Shown here: positions 6,443-13,701 of the stretch, one piece after another
Layout of the letters: every line of letters starts with the position of its first letter
Position numbering within the stretch: the stretch's first letter is position 1
NCBI GenBank assembly: GCA_005882235.1
Contig: VBCT01000053.1
Coordinates: 2,835 to 16,974 of the forward strand
Reading direction: 5' to 3'
From: Betaproteobacteria bacterium
GTDB lineage: Bacteria > Pseudomonadota > Gammaproteobacteria > Burkholderiales > SG8-39
Length of the DNA: 14,140 nt
Position numbers and translations under genes: made by a program
The notes under the pieces: generated by a model
Database searches by the model: none
What the model was told of the DNA's origin: nothing
The model's input: the letters and a program-made list of their open reading frames with translations, nothing else

Positions 6443-7777
6443 ATGGCCGCGGCACCGAAGGTCGGGTTCGTCTCGCTCGGCTGTCCCAAGGCTCTGGTCG
6501 ATTCCGAAGGCATTCTCACGCGCCTGCGCGCCGAGGGCTACGCGATCTCGCCTTCGTACGACCGCGCGGATCTCGTCGTCGTCAACACCTGCGGGTTCAT
6601 CGAGTCGGCGATGCAGGAATCGCTGGATGCGATCGGCGAAGCGCTCGAGGAAAACGGCCGGGTGATCGTCACCGGCTGTTTGGGCGCCAAGGGCGACGTC
6701 GTGCGGCGGACTCACCCGAAAGTCCTTGCCGTCACCGGCCCGCACGCGCTCGAGGAGGTCATGACGGCGGTGCACGAGCATCTGCCCAAGCCTCATGACC
6801 CCTTCACCGACTTGGTGCCCCCTCAGGGCATCAAGCTCACTCCGCGGCACTACGCCTACCTGAAGATCTCCGAAGGCTGCAATCACCGCTGCACGTTCTG
6901 CATCATCCCTTCCCTGCGAGGAGATCTGGTGAGCCGGCCGATCGGCGAGGTGATGCGAGAGGCGGAAAACTTGGTGAAAGCGGGCGTCAAGGAGCTGCTG
7001 GTGGTTTCTCAGGACACGAGCGCCTACGGCGTGGATCTCAAGTACCGCACCGGTTTCTGGGGCGGGCGGCCGCTCAAGGCGCGCATGGCCGATCTGACGG
7101 CGGCACTTGGAGAATTGGGCGTGTGGGTGCGGCTCCACTACGTTTATCCCTATCCCCATGTGGACGAAGTGATCCCGCTCATGGCCGAAGGCAAGGTCCT
7201 TCCCTACATCGACGTTCCATTTCAGCACGCGAGCCCGCGGATCCTGAAACTCATGAAGCGTCCTGCAAGCGGCGAGGACAATCTCGCGCGCATCCGCGCC
7301 TGGCGCACGATCTGCCCGGACGTCACCATCCGCAGCACCTTCATCGCCGGCTTCCCGGGCGAGACCGAAGACGAGTTCCGGGAACTGCTCGATTTTCTCG
7401 AGGCAGCCGAGCTCGATCGCGTCGGCTGTTTTGCGTATTCGCCGGTGCAAGGCGCGAAGGCGAACGAACTGCCGGGCGCGCTTTCGAACGAAGTGCGCGA
7501 AGAACGCCGTGAGCGGCTCATGCACCTGCAGGAGAAAATCAGCGCGCGGCGTCTGAAGCGCAAGCTCGGAAAGACCATCAAAGTATTGGTTGACGAATTG
7601 AAGGCGGGAGGAGCCGTGGGGCGCTCCGCCGCCGACGCGCCGGAAATCGACGGCGTGGTGCACATCGAGGACGGGCCGAAACTCAAGCCGGGAGATTGGA
7701 CGCAGGTGAAGGTGACGCGCTCGGATGCCCACGACCTTTGGGCGAGCGAACCCGCAGGCCACCGCCGCGCCGCATGA
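6443..7777 (+). CDS. rimO: Ribosomal protein S12 methylthiotransferase RimO
   Basis: A 444-residue radical-SAM enzyme that adds a methylthio group to the conserved Asp of ribosomal protein S12 in the cytoplasm. The N-terminal MTTase domain carries the auxiliary-cluster cysteines C14 (SLGCPKALVDSE), C50 (NTCGF) and C79 (TGCLG). The radical-SAM CxxxCxxC is C146, C150, C153 in GCNHRCTFCIIPS. Further RimO-specific blocks are SLRGDLVSRP, VSQDTSAYGVDL, YVYPYP, DVPFQHASPRILKLMKRP and FIAGFPGETEDEF; the last about 70 residues form the TRAM domain. SLRG rather than the MiaB-type pattern and the PFQHAS block separate it from MiaB. The start has only a weak AAGG. It follows phaR by 36 bases and precedes the thiolase by 14, so it is probably carried on the same transcript although its function is unrelated to PHA. 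Confidence 0.96.
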   Translation: MAAAPKVGFVSLGCPKALVDSEGILTRLRAEGYAISPSYDRADLVVVNTCGFIESAMQESLDAIGEALEENGRVIVTGCLGAKGDVVRRTHPKVLAVTGPHALEEVMTAVHEHLPKPHDPFTDLVPPQGIKLTPRHYAYLKISEGCNHRCTFCIIPSLRGDLVSRPIGEVMREAENLVKAGVKELLVVSQDTSAYGVDLKYRTGFWGGRPLKARMADLTAALGELGVWVRLHYVYPYPHVDEVIPLMAEGKVLPYIDVPFQHASPRILKLMKRPASGEDNLARIRAWRTICPDVTIRSTFIAGFPGETEDEFRELLDFLEAAELDRVGCFAYSPVQGAKANELPGALSNEVREERRERLMHLQEKISARRLKRKLGKTIKVLVDELKAGGAVGRSAADAPEIDGVVHIEDGPKLKPGDWTQVKVTRSDAHDLWASEPAGHRRAA

Positions 7778-7780
7778 CAT

Positions 7781-7786
7781 AGGAGA
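7781..7786 (+). promoter_or_regulatory. Strong ribosome binding site of the thiolase gene
   Basis: AGGAGA lies five bases before ATG 7792, the clearest Shine-Dalgarno sequence on the plus strand here. It suggests efficient translation of the thiolase even at the far end of a transcript. Confidence 0.7.
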
Positions 7787-7791
7787 TTTTC

Positions 7792-8976
7792 ATGGCCCAG
7801 CGTGAAGTAGTGGTGGTGAGCGGCGTTCGCACCGCAATCGGCGGCTACGGCGGGTCGCTCAAGGACGTCGCGCCGACCAAGCTCGGCGCAATCAGCGTGA
7901 AGGAAGCGGTTTCGCGCGCGAAGATCGACCCGGCGACGGTCGGGCACGTGGTATTCGGCAGCGTGATCCACGGCGAGGCGAAGGACATGTATTTCTCGCG
8001 CGTCGCCGCGATCGAAGGAGGACTCCCGGTCGGTACACCCTGCCTGACGGTCAATCGCCTGTGCGGCAGCGGGCTGCAGGCGATCGTCTCGGCGGCTCAG
8101 CACATCTTGCTCGGCGACACGGACGTCGCAATCGGCGCGGGCGCCGAGAGCATGAGCCGTGCGGCGTACTTCATGCCCGCGGCGCGCTGGGGCCAGCGCA
8201 TGGGGGATTCCCAGCTGATCGACGCGATGTCCGCGGCGCTCCACGATCCTTTCGGTCACGGCCACATGGGAGTGACCGCTGAGAACATAGCGGCGAAATA
8301 CGGCATCACCCGCGAGGAGCAGGACGCTTTCGCGCTCGAGAGTCACAAACGCGCGGCGAAAGCCATCGATGCCGGGCACTTCAGAAGCCAGATCGTACCC
8401 GTCGAGGTGAAGTCGAAGAAAGGTCCCGCTCAGTTCGACACCGATGAGCACGTGCGCAAGGACGCGACGCTCGCGGATCTGCAAAAGCTGAAAACCGTGT
8501 TCAAGAAGGACGGTACCGTCACGGCGGGCAACGCCTCCGGTATCAACGATGCCGCGGCGGCGGTGGTGCTGATGGAGAAGGCCGCTGCGCAGAAACAGGG
8601 CGCGAAGCCGCTCGCGCGTCTCGTGGCCTACTCGCACGCCGGCGTGGAGCCTCAGCTGATGGGCCTGGGGCCGATCCCCGCGGTGAAGCGCGTCTTCGAG
8701 AGAGCGGGTCTCAAGCCCGCCGACATGGACGTGATCGAGTCGAACGAGGCTTTCGCGGTCCAGGCGATGGCGGTGACGCGCGATCTCGGGCTCGATCCGG
8801 GGAAAGTGAATCCCAACGGGGGAGCGGTCGCGCTGGGTCACCCCATCGGCGCAACTGGCTGCATCCTCACCGTCAAGGCGATTTACGAGCTCCACCGCAC
8901 CGGCAAGCGCTACGCACTGGTCACGATGTGCATCGGCGGCGGGCAGGGGATCGCAGCGATTTTCGAGCGGATGTGA
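7792..8976 (+). CDS. bktB: Beta-ketothiolase / acetyl-CoA C-acyltransferase (BktB-like)
   Basis: A 394-residue biosynthetic thiolase that condenses two acetyl-CoA to acetoacetyl-CoA, the first step to PHB; BktB-type enzymes also take propionyl-CoA and give 3-ketovaleryl-CoA. The catalytic residues are C91 (NRLCGSGLQ), H350 (ALGHPIGATG) and C380 (MCIGGGQG), with spacing as in C. necator BktB. Long stretches resemble BktB more than PhaA: VVVVSGVRTAIG, SLKDVAP, ILLGDTDVAIG, GAESMSRA, HMGVTAEN, FDTDEHVR and GQGIAAIFER. The start is set by a strong AGGAGA. It lies 14 bases after rimO, so the PHA route is complete within the window even though no separate phaA flanks phaC. Substrate range cannot be read from sequence; phaA is the alternative name. 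Confidence 0.93.
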   Translation: MAQREVVVVSGVRTAIGGYGGSLKDVAPTKLGAISVKEAVSRAKIDPATVGHVVFGSVIHGEAKDMYFSRVAAIEGGLPVGTPCLTVNRLCGSGLQAIVSAAQHILLGDTDVAIGAGAESMSRAAYFMPAARWGQRMGDSQLIDAMSAALHDPFGHGHMGVTAENIAAKYGITREEQDAFALESHKRAAKAIDAGHFRSQIVPVEVKSKKGPAQFDTDEHVRKDATLADLQKLKTVFKKDGTVTAGNASGINDAAAAVVLMEKAAAQKQGAKPLARLVAYSHAGVEPQLMGLGPIPAVKRVFERAGLKPADMDVIESNEAFAVQAMAVTRDLGLDPGKVNPNGGAVALGHPIGATGCILTVKAIYELHRTGKRYALVTMCIGGGQGIAAIFERM

Positions 8977-8997
8977 TGGAGGGCTCGGGCTAAAGAC

Positions 8998-9885
8998 GTG
9001 CCGCGAAAACCCAAGATCGGATTCGTGCTCGGCGCGGGCTCGGCGCGCGGCTGGGCGCATATCGGCGTCCTGCGCGCCCTCACCGAGGCGGGCATCAAGC
9101 CCGATCTCATCGCGGGATGCTCGGTCGGCGCGTTCGTCGGGGCCGCGTTTTCGGCGGGCCGGCTCGACCAGCTGGAGGCCTGGGCGCTCGCGCTCGACTG
9201 GAAGCGGTTGCTCAAGCTCGCGGACTTCGGCCTGCGCGGCGGGCTCATCAAGGGCGAGCGCGTGAACGAAGTCTTTCGCGAGCAGTTCGTCGAATGCGAG
9301 TTCTCCGAGCTGCCCATACAGTTTGCGGCGGTCGCCACCGATCTGCATTCCGGACAGGAGATCTGGTTGCGCGAGGGCAAGGTGTCGGTCGCGATCGGCG
9401 CTTCGATAGCCGTGCCGGGCCTGTTTCGTCCGGTACCGTACGACGATCGCTACCTTGTCGATGGGAGCGTCGTCAATCCGATCCCGATCTCGTTGTGCCG
9501 CGCGATGGGGGCGGATATCGTCCTGGCGGTCGATCTCGGGTCCGACCTCGTCGGGCGCTACGTGGATGACGATGATCGGGCGCCGACGCGGACCGGCCCC
9601 CGCGGCTTCATGAGCAGGGTCCTGCCCCGATTCAACCGGACCGGAGAGAAGCAGGCGGAGCCGGATCCGCCCGCCCTGCTCGAGACGCTCATGGGCTCGA
9701 TCAACATCATGCAGCTGCGGATCGCCCGCAGCCGCCTCGCCGGCGACCCTCCCGACGTTCTGCTTACGCCGCGCCTCGGCAATCTGGGCCTGCTCGATTA
9801 CCACCGGGCGCAAATCGCGATCACGGAAGGCCGCGAAGCGGTCGCGCGCATGCTGCCCGCGATCCGCAGCGCGATTCCCGCTTGA
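8998..9885 (+). CDS. Patatin-like phospholipase family protein (RssA-like)
   Basis: A 295-residue patatin-fold serine hydrolase. The oxyanion-hole motif GAGSARG is at residues 12-18, the nucleophile S42 sits in GCSVGAF (G-x-S-x-G), and the catalytic Asp D155 is in LVDGSVVNPIP, making the expected Ser-Asp dyad. GLFRPV and the Ala-rich H(I)GVLRAL segment are also typical. The region after residue 185 (VDDDDRAPTRTGPRGF) is a charged linker, followed by a helical C-terminus. No signal peptide is visible, so it is probably cytoplasmic or membrane-associated. The GTG start at 8998 is 21 bases after the thiolase stop; GGAGGG lies rather far upstream. Substrate is unknown: lipid acyl hydrolysis is the family activity, and a role in PHA or membrane-lipid turnover is only suggested by location. 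Confidence 0.85.
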   Translation: MPRKPKIGFVLGAGSARGWAHIGVLRALTEAGIKPDLIAGCSVGAFVGAAFSAGRLDQLEAWALALDWKRLLKLADFGLRGGLIKGERVNEVFREQFVECEFSELPIQFAAVATDLHSGQEIWLREGKVSVAIGASIAVPGLFRPVPYDDRYLVDGSVVNPIPISLCRAMGADIVLAVDLGSDLVGRYVDDDDRAPTRTGPRGFMSRVLPRFNRTGEKQAEPDPPALLETLMGSINIMQLRIARSRLAGDPPDVLLTPRLGNLGLLDYHRAQIAITEGREAVARMLPAIRSAIPA

Positions 9886-9899
9886 GTCGAAGGACGGTC

Positions 9900-10505
9900 C
9901 TAGCCGGATTGCAGCTGACGAACGAAACCCTCGATCCCGCGCAATAGCATCTCCACCGCGATCGCCGTCAGCAGCAATCCCATCAGCCGCTCGAAGGCGG
10001 CGAGCACCCCTTTGCCCACCCACCGGCTGATGCGCTCGGCGAAGACCAGAACCACCAGACTAGCCGCGATCGCCACGGTCACTGCGAGAAGCCACTCCGG
10101 CATGCGCTGCGGCGCGCGCGATACGAGCAGAATCACGGTGGCGATTGCAGCGGGCCCGGCTATGGAGGGAATCGCAAGCGGCACGATGAACGGCTCGCCC
10201 GAAGCCGTTTCTCCGAAAATGCCCTCGGGGCCGTGAAAGATCATGCGCAGCGCGATCAGGAACAGGATGACGCCGCCGGCGAGGTTGAGCGAACGCTCCG
10301 ACAATCCGAAGAGCTGGAGCAAGGAGCCGCCAAAAGGCACGCATATCAGCAGCACGGCGAGCGCGATCGCGCACTCGCGCACGATCACGCGGACGCGGCG
10401 TTCCGGAGCGACGTGCCGCAGCAGAGAGACGAACAAGGGGATGTTGCCGATAGGATCGGTCACGAGCAGCAGGATCACGACGGCGGAGGCGAAGGAGTCT
10501 TCCAT
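9900..10505 (-). CDS. MarC-family integral membrane protein
   Basis: A 201-residue inner-membrane protein with about six hydrophobic segments. Family traits are the N-terminal LLLVTDPIGNIPLFVSLL, the middle RMIFHGPEG and FIVPLAIPSIAGPAAIATVIL, and a C-terminal GLLLTAIAVEMLLRGIEGF. MarC/YhgN proteins have no settled function; MarC was once linked to multiple antibiotic resistance but is not itself shown to confer it. The ATG at 10505 begins 14 bases after the stop of the EamA-family gene, so the two are probably co-transcribed. There is no good ribosome binding site, and translational coupling is possible. It converges on the patatin-like gene with a gap of 14 bases and no visible terminator between them. 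Confidence 0.88.
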   Translation of the reverse strand: MEDSFASAVVILLLVTDPIGNIPLFVSLLRHVAPERRVRVIVRECAIALAVLLICVPFGGSLLQLFGLSERSLNLAGGVILFLIALRMIFHGPEGIFGETASGEPFIVPLAIPSIAGPAAIATVILLVSRAPQRMPEWLLAVTVAIAASLVVLVFAERISRWVGKGVLAAFERLMGLLLTAIAVEMLLRGIEGFVRQLQSG

Positions 10506-10519
10506 GGTGCGAGCTTACT

Positions 10520-11380
10520 CTAGCCGATCGCGAGCGCGACCACACCCAGCGCCATCGCGGCAGCGGCGGCGACGCGGCGCGGGACGTCGCCTTCCCGGAG
10601 CCAGTGGGCTCCCATCAACGCGCCGAACAGGATGCTGATCTCGCGCGCCGGCGCGACATAGCTGACCGGGGTGAACACCATGGCGGTCAGCACGAGGATA
10701 TACGAGAGCGGGCAAAGCAGGGCGACCAGCATCACCGCTTTCCTCTGCAGCGTCCAGGCGGCCTTCACCTCTTCGCGGCGCCTGAGCGCGAGCGGAGCCA
10801 TCACGATCACCCTGCCGAGGTTGGCGCCCCAGTCCTGGAGCAGGGGCGGAATCAGCACGGCGCTCACGGCCTGCTTGTCGACGACCGTATACGACGCGAT
10901 CATGCAGCCGGTGAGGAGGGCGAACGCGATTCCGCGCGAGGCGCCCGCCTCGCGCAGCTTGGCGGGGCTCGCCGCGAGAAAGAAGGCTCCCCCGACCACG
11001 AGTGCCGCACCGCACAGGGCCACGGTTCCGGGCCGCTCGCCGAGCATGCCGATGGCGACCAGAATCGTGAGGAAAGGGCCCGTCGCGCGGGCGAGCGGAT
11101 AGACGACCGAGAGGTCGCCGTGCCGGTAGCCTCGGTCGAGGAGCAGGTAGTAGGCGGTGTGAAGCACCGCGCTCGCGAAAAGAAAGGCGAGCGCCTCGAT
11201 CGTGAACTCGAAATGCTGGACGATGACCACGCCGACCGCGAGCGGCGCGTAGAGCAGCGAAGAGAGTGCGGCGAACGTCCAGACGAAACCGATCCCTCCG
11301 CCGCTTTTCTTCAGAAGATAGTTCCAGCTCGCGTGGATGAGCGCGGCGCCCAGCACCAGGGCGATGGCGAGTCCGGTCAT
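10520..11380 (-). CDS. EamA/DMT-superfamily transporter
   Basis: A 286-residue multi-pass membrane protein with the ten-helix, duplicated EamA architecture. LGAALIHASWNYLLKKSGG begins the first repeat, DLSVVYPLARATGPFLTILVAIGMLGERP ends it, and the second repeat contains IAFALLTGCMIASYTVVDKQAV and SYVAPAREISILFGALMGAHWL near the C-terminus. These repeats (S-x-V-Y-P-L-A-R, then S-Y-V-A-P-A-R-E) mark the inner pseudo-symmetry. EamA proteins commonly export amino acids, metabolites or drugs; the substrate cannot be read here. ATG 11380 has no clear ribosome binding site. The gene lies after a strong terminator of the preceding gene, so it needs its own promoter, which I could not identify with confidence in the short gap. 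Confidence 0.88.
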   Translation of the reverse strand: MTGLAIALVLGAALIHASWNYLLKKSGGGIGFVWTFAALSSLLYAPLAVGVVIVQHFEFTIEALAFLFASAVLHTAYYLLLDRGYRHGDLSVVYPLARATGPFLTILVAIGMLGERPGTVALCGAALVVGGAFFLAASPAKLREAGASRGIAFALLTGCMIASYTVVDKQAVSAVLIPPLLQDWGANLGRVIVMAPLALRRREEVKAAWTLQRKAVMLVALLCPLSYILVLTAMVFTPVSYVAPAREISILFGALMGAHWLREGDVPRRVAAAAAMALGVVALAIG

Positions 11381-11423
11381 GCCGCGATTTTATTCCGCGA
11401 CTCGCCTTTTGCGAAACGCTCCC

Positions 11424-11454
11424 AAAAAAAAACGCGGGCGCTCGCCCGCGTTTT
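11424..11454 (-). terminator. Strong intrinsic terminator
   Basis: An 11-base-pair perfect stem, AAAACGCGGGC (11429-11439) and GCCCGCGTTTT (11444-11454), with a GCTC loop, is followed on the minus strand by five more U residues. It lies 17 bases after the stop of the glycine-zipper gene and before the EamA gene, so it separates those two units. The T run on the plus side means it could also work in the other direction, but no plus-strand gene needs it. Confidence 0.88.
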
Positions 11455-11471
11455 ATCGGCCAATGTTCGCT

Positions 11472-12113
11472 TTAACCGCGTCCCTGGATCACCCCGTTGA
11501 TGACCTTCACCTTGTCGCCGCTGCGCCAGCTCGGTGGCGTGGCCTGAGTGAAGAGGCCCTTGGTACCGTCCTCGTAGCGGATGATGATCTGGTACTCCAC
11601 CGTCTTTTTCGCGTTCTTCTCGATCTGGTTTCCGGCAAGGCCGCCGCCGAGGGCGCCAAGAATCGTTGCGACGTCCTTACCTCGTCCGCCGCCGACCTGG
11701 TGGCCGATGACGCCGCCGACCACCGCACCGCCGACCGCCCCGGCGCCCGAGCCCTGGCCTGCTTTCTCGACCTCGCGCACTTCTTCGATCACGGCGCACT
11801 CGCGGCAGATCGCGGCCACGACGACAGGGGGAGGAGGCGGAACGGTCGCGTGGGCGGCCACGTGCGGCGGTTCCGATCTCACAACCGGTTTCGGCCTCAC
11901 CGCCGGCTTGCGCTCGGCGGGCTTCACCTCTTCGGGCTGCGCTGCGGGCTGCTCCGGCGCCTGGGCGACGGGCGTGCTTGCTGCGCCCGGGGTCCCGACC
12001 GAGGTCGGGATCCAGCCGAGAACGGCTCCGATTCCGACCAGGCTGAACAGCGTGATCGCGATCGCGGCGATGATGATGAGTGGATGGGTCTTGCGTACGG
12101 CTTGCGCTTCCAT
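11472..12113 (-). CDS. Membrane-anchored glycine-zipper 2TM domain protein
   Basis: A 213-residue envelope protein of the 17 kDa surface antigen/SlyB-like glycine-zipper family. Residues 11-33 form one hydrophobic N-terminal anchor after a short KTH-containing cytoplasmic tail; no lipobox cysteine is seen. Residues 41-99 are a Pro/Ala/Val/Lys-rich linker suited to spanning the periplasm, ending in PPPPP. A CREC motif (C103, C106) precedes the glycine zipper at about 120-163 (GAGAVGGAVVGGVIGHQVGGG, then GALGGGLAGNQIEK). The C-terminus, about 171-211, looks beta-rich (YQIIIRYEDG, KVKVINGVI). The start at 12113 is set by AGGAGG five bases upstream. Function is unknown; such proteins are thought to stabilise the envelope. 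A strong terminator follows. Confidence 0.85.
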   Translation of the reverse strand: MEAQAVRKTHPLIIIAAIAITLFSLVGIGAVLGWIPTSVGTPGAASTPVAQAPEQPAAQPEEVKPAERKPAVRPKPVVRSEPPHVAAHATVPPPPPVVVAAICRECAVIEEVREVEKAGQGSGAGAVGGAVVGGVIGHQVGGGRGKDVATILGALGGGLAGNQIEKNAKKTVEYQIIIRYEDGTKGLFTQATPPSWRSGDKVKVINGVIQGRG

Positions 12114-12118
12114 GAGGG

Positions 12119-12124
12119 CCTCCT
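12119..12124 (-). promoter_or_regulatory. Strong ribosome binding site of the glycine-zipper gene
   Basis: On the minus strand a perfect AGGAGG lies five bases before ATG 12113, which fixes the start of this gene. Confidence 0.75.
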
Positions 12125-12211
12125 GTTGCAGGGATGTTAAGAGCTTACCCGCACTAACGCACCGGGCGCCAGACGGTTGATGTAACAGAATGTTTCGCCG
12201 TTGCAGAAGCT

Positions 12212-13696
12212 TCAGGTTTCCTGGCGCAGGTGGGGAAACAGCAGCACGTCGCGAATGCTGGGGCTATCGGTGAAGAGCATGACCAGGCGGTCGATCCCCA
12301 CGCCTTCGCCTGCCGCGGGCGGCATGCCGTACTCGAGGGCACGGATGTAGTCTGCGTCGTAGTACATGGATTCCTCGTCGCCCGCGGCCTTCGCCCTGGC
12401 CTGCTCCTCGAAGCGCGCCGCCTGGTCCTCGGGATCGTTCAGCTCGGAGAAACCGTTGGCGATTTCTCGCCCCGCGATGTACAGCTCGAAGCGGTCGGTG
12501 ACGTCAGGGTTCTTGTCGCTGCGTTTCGCGAGAGGCGATACCTCCGCCGGGTAATCGACGATGAAGGTCGGCTGGATGAGCTTGTCCTCTATGGTTTCGA
12601 ACGCCTGCAGCTTCAGCACAGCGATGCTCGATTGGGGATTCGCTTTCACTCCCTTGAGGCCGAGCGTGGATGCCAGCACCTTGGGGTCAGCGATCTTCGC
12701 ATACTCGGGTGCGTATTTTCGGAGTGTTTGGTCGATCGTGAGGCGCTCGAACGGCTTTCTCAACTCGATCGTGTGCTCGCCGTAGCGCAGCGTCGTGGTT
12801 CCAAGCACCGTCTTTGCCAGCGAGCGCAGCATCTCCTCGCTGAAATCCATCAGGTAGCGGTAGTCGCGGTAGGTCTCATAGAACTCGAGCATGGTGAACT
12901 CGGGGTTGTGCTGGGTCGAGATGCCCTCGTTCCTGAAGTTCCGGTTGATCTCGAACACCTTTTCGAATCCGCCCACCACCAAGCGCTTGAGATAGAGCTC
13001 GGGCGCGATGCGCAGGAAAAGGTCCATGTCGAGCGCGTTGTGATGCGTCTTGAACGGCTTCGCGTTCGCGCCGCCCGGAATCGGCTGCATCATCGGCGTC
13101 TCCACTTCGAGGAAGCCTTTGCCGGTCATGAATTCCCGGATCACCTGGACGATGCGGCTGCGCGCCCGGAACACGCCGCGCGTTTCCTCGCTCATGATGA
13201 GGTCAACGTAGCGCTGGCGGTACTTCTGCTCCTGGTCGGCGAGCCCGTGGAATTTCTCCGGCAGCGGCCGCACCGCCTTCACGAGCAGGCGCAGGTCCGT
13301 CACTTTCACCGAAAGCTCGCCGGTCTTGGTCTTGAACAAGGTTCCTTTGGCCCCGAGGATGTCGCCGAGGTCGTAGTGCTTGAAAGCCTCGTACTCAGCC
13401 TCGCCGACGCCGTCTCGGGCGACGTAGAGCTGGAGGCGCCCGCTCATTTCCTGGATCGTGGCGAAGCTCGCCTTGCCCATGACGCGCTTGAGCATCATGC
13501 GCCCGGCCACCGCGACCACAAGCCGCTTCGGCTCGATTTCCTCGTTCGATTTTCCGTCCCACGCACCGTGCAGGTCGGCCGCGAGATGCTCGCGGCGAAA
13601 ATCGTTCGGGAAGGCGGCGCCGCGCTTTCTCAGCTCAGAAAGCTTGGCGCGCCGCTCCGCGATGATCTGGTTTTCGTCCTGTTGCGGCTCGGGCAT
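12212..13696 (-). CDS. lysS: Lysyl-tRNA synthetase, class II (LysS)
   Basis: A 494-residue enzyme that charges tRNA-Lys with lysine. An N-terminal OB-fold anticodon-binding domain (about residues 50-150; VAGRMMLKRVMGKASFATIQ, HYDLGDILGAKGTLFKTKTGE) is followed by the class II catalytic core. Motif 1 is near GFLEVETPMMQPIPGGANAKPF, motif 2 is RNFRNEG at residues 252-258 with STQHNPEFTMLEFY after it, and motif 3 is GVGIDR at 465-470. Length is close to the family's 500-505. ATG 13696 is chosen because it starts homology and lies five bases after the prfB stop; the frame stays open to 13846 but overlaps prfB. The prfB-lysS order is that of E. coli and many proteobacteria, so translation of the two is probably coupled. 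Confidence 0.97.
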   Translation of the reverse strand: MPEPQQDENQIIAERRAKLSELRKRGAAFPNDFRREHLAADLHGAWDGKSNEEIEPKRLVVAVAGRMMLKRVMGKASFATIQEMSGRLQLYVARDGVGEAEYEAFKHYDLGDILGAKGTLFKTKTGELSVKVTDLRLLVKAVRPLPEKFHGLADQEQKYRQRYVDLIMSEETRGVFRARSRIVQVIREFMTGKGFLEVETPMMQPIPGGANAKPFKTHHNALDMDLFLRIAPELYLKRLVVGGFEKVFEINRNFRNEGISTQHNPEFTMLEFYETYRDYRYLMDFSEEMLRSLAKTVLGTTTLRYGEHTIELRKPFERLTIDQTLRKYAPEYAKIADPKVLASTLGLKGVKANPQSSIAVLKLQAFETIEDKLIQPTFIVDYPAEVSPLAKRSDKNPDVTDRFELYIAGREIANGFSELNDPEDQAARFEEQARAKAAGDEESMYYDADYIRALEYGMPPAAGEGVGIDRLVMLFTDSPSIRDVLLFPHLRQET

Positions 13697-13701
13697 CGCT
13701 G

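Noticed and set aside
6437..7780. A 447-codon open frame on the minus strand
   Set aside because: It mirrors rimO almost exactly and has no domain of its own; a codon-bias shadow.
7222..10023. A 933-codon open frame on the minus strand
   Set aside because: It lies antisense to rimO, the thiolase and the patatin-like gene, all with clear motifs. Its translation is Arg/Ala/Asp-rich without any recognisable domain, as expected opposite high-GC coding DNA.
10604..12140. Plus-strand open frames over the EamA and glycine-zipper genes
   Set aside because: They run opposite clear membrane-protein and glycine-zipper sequences, and one crosses the strong terminator; shadows of GC-rich coding.
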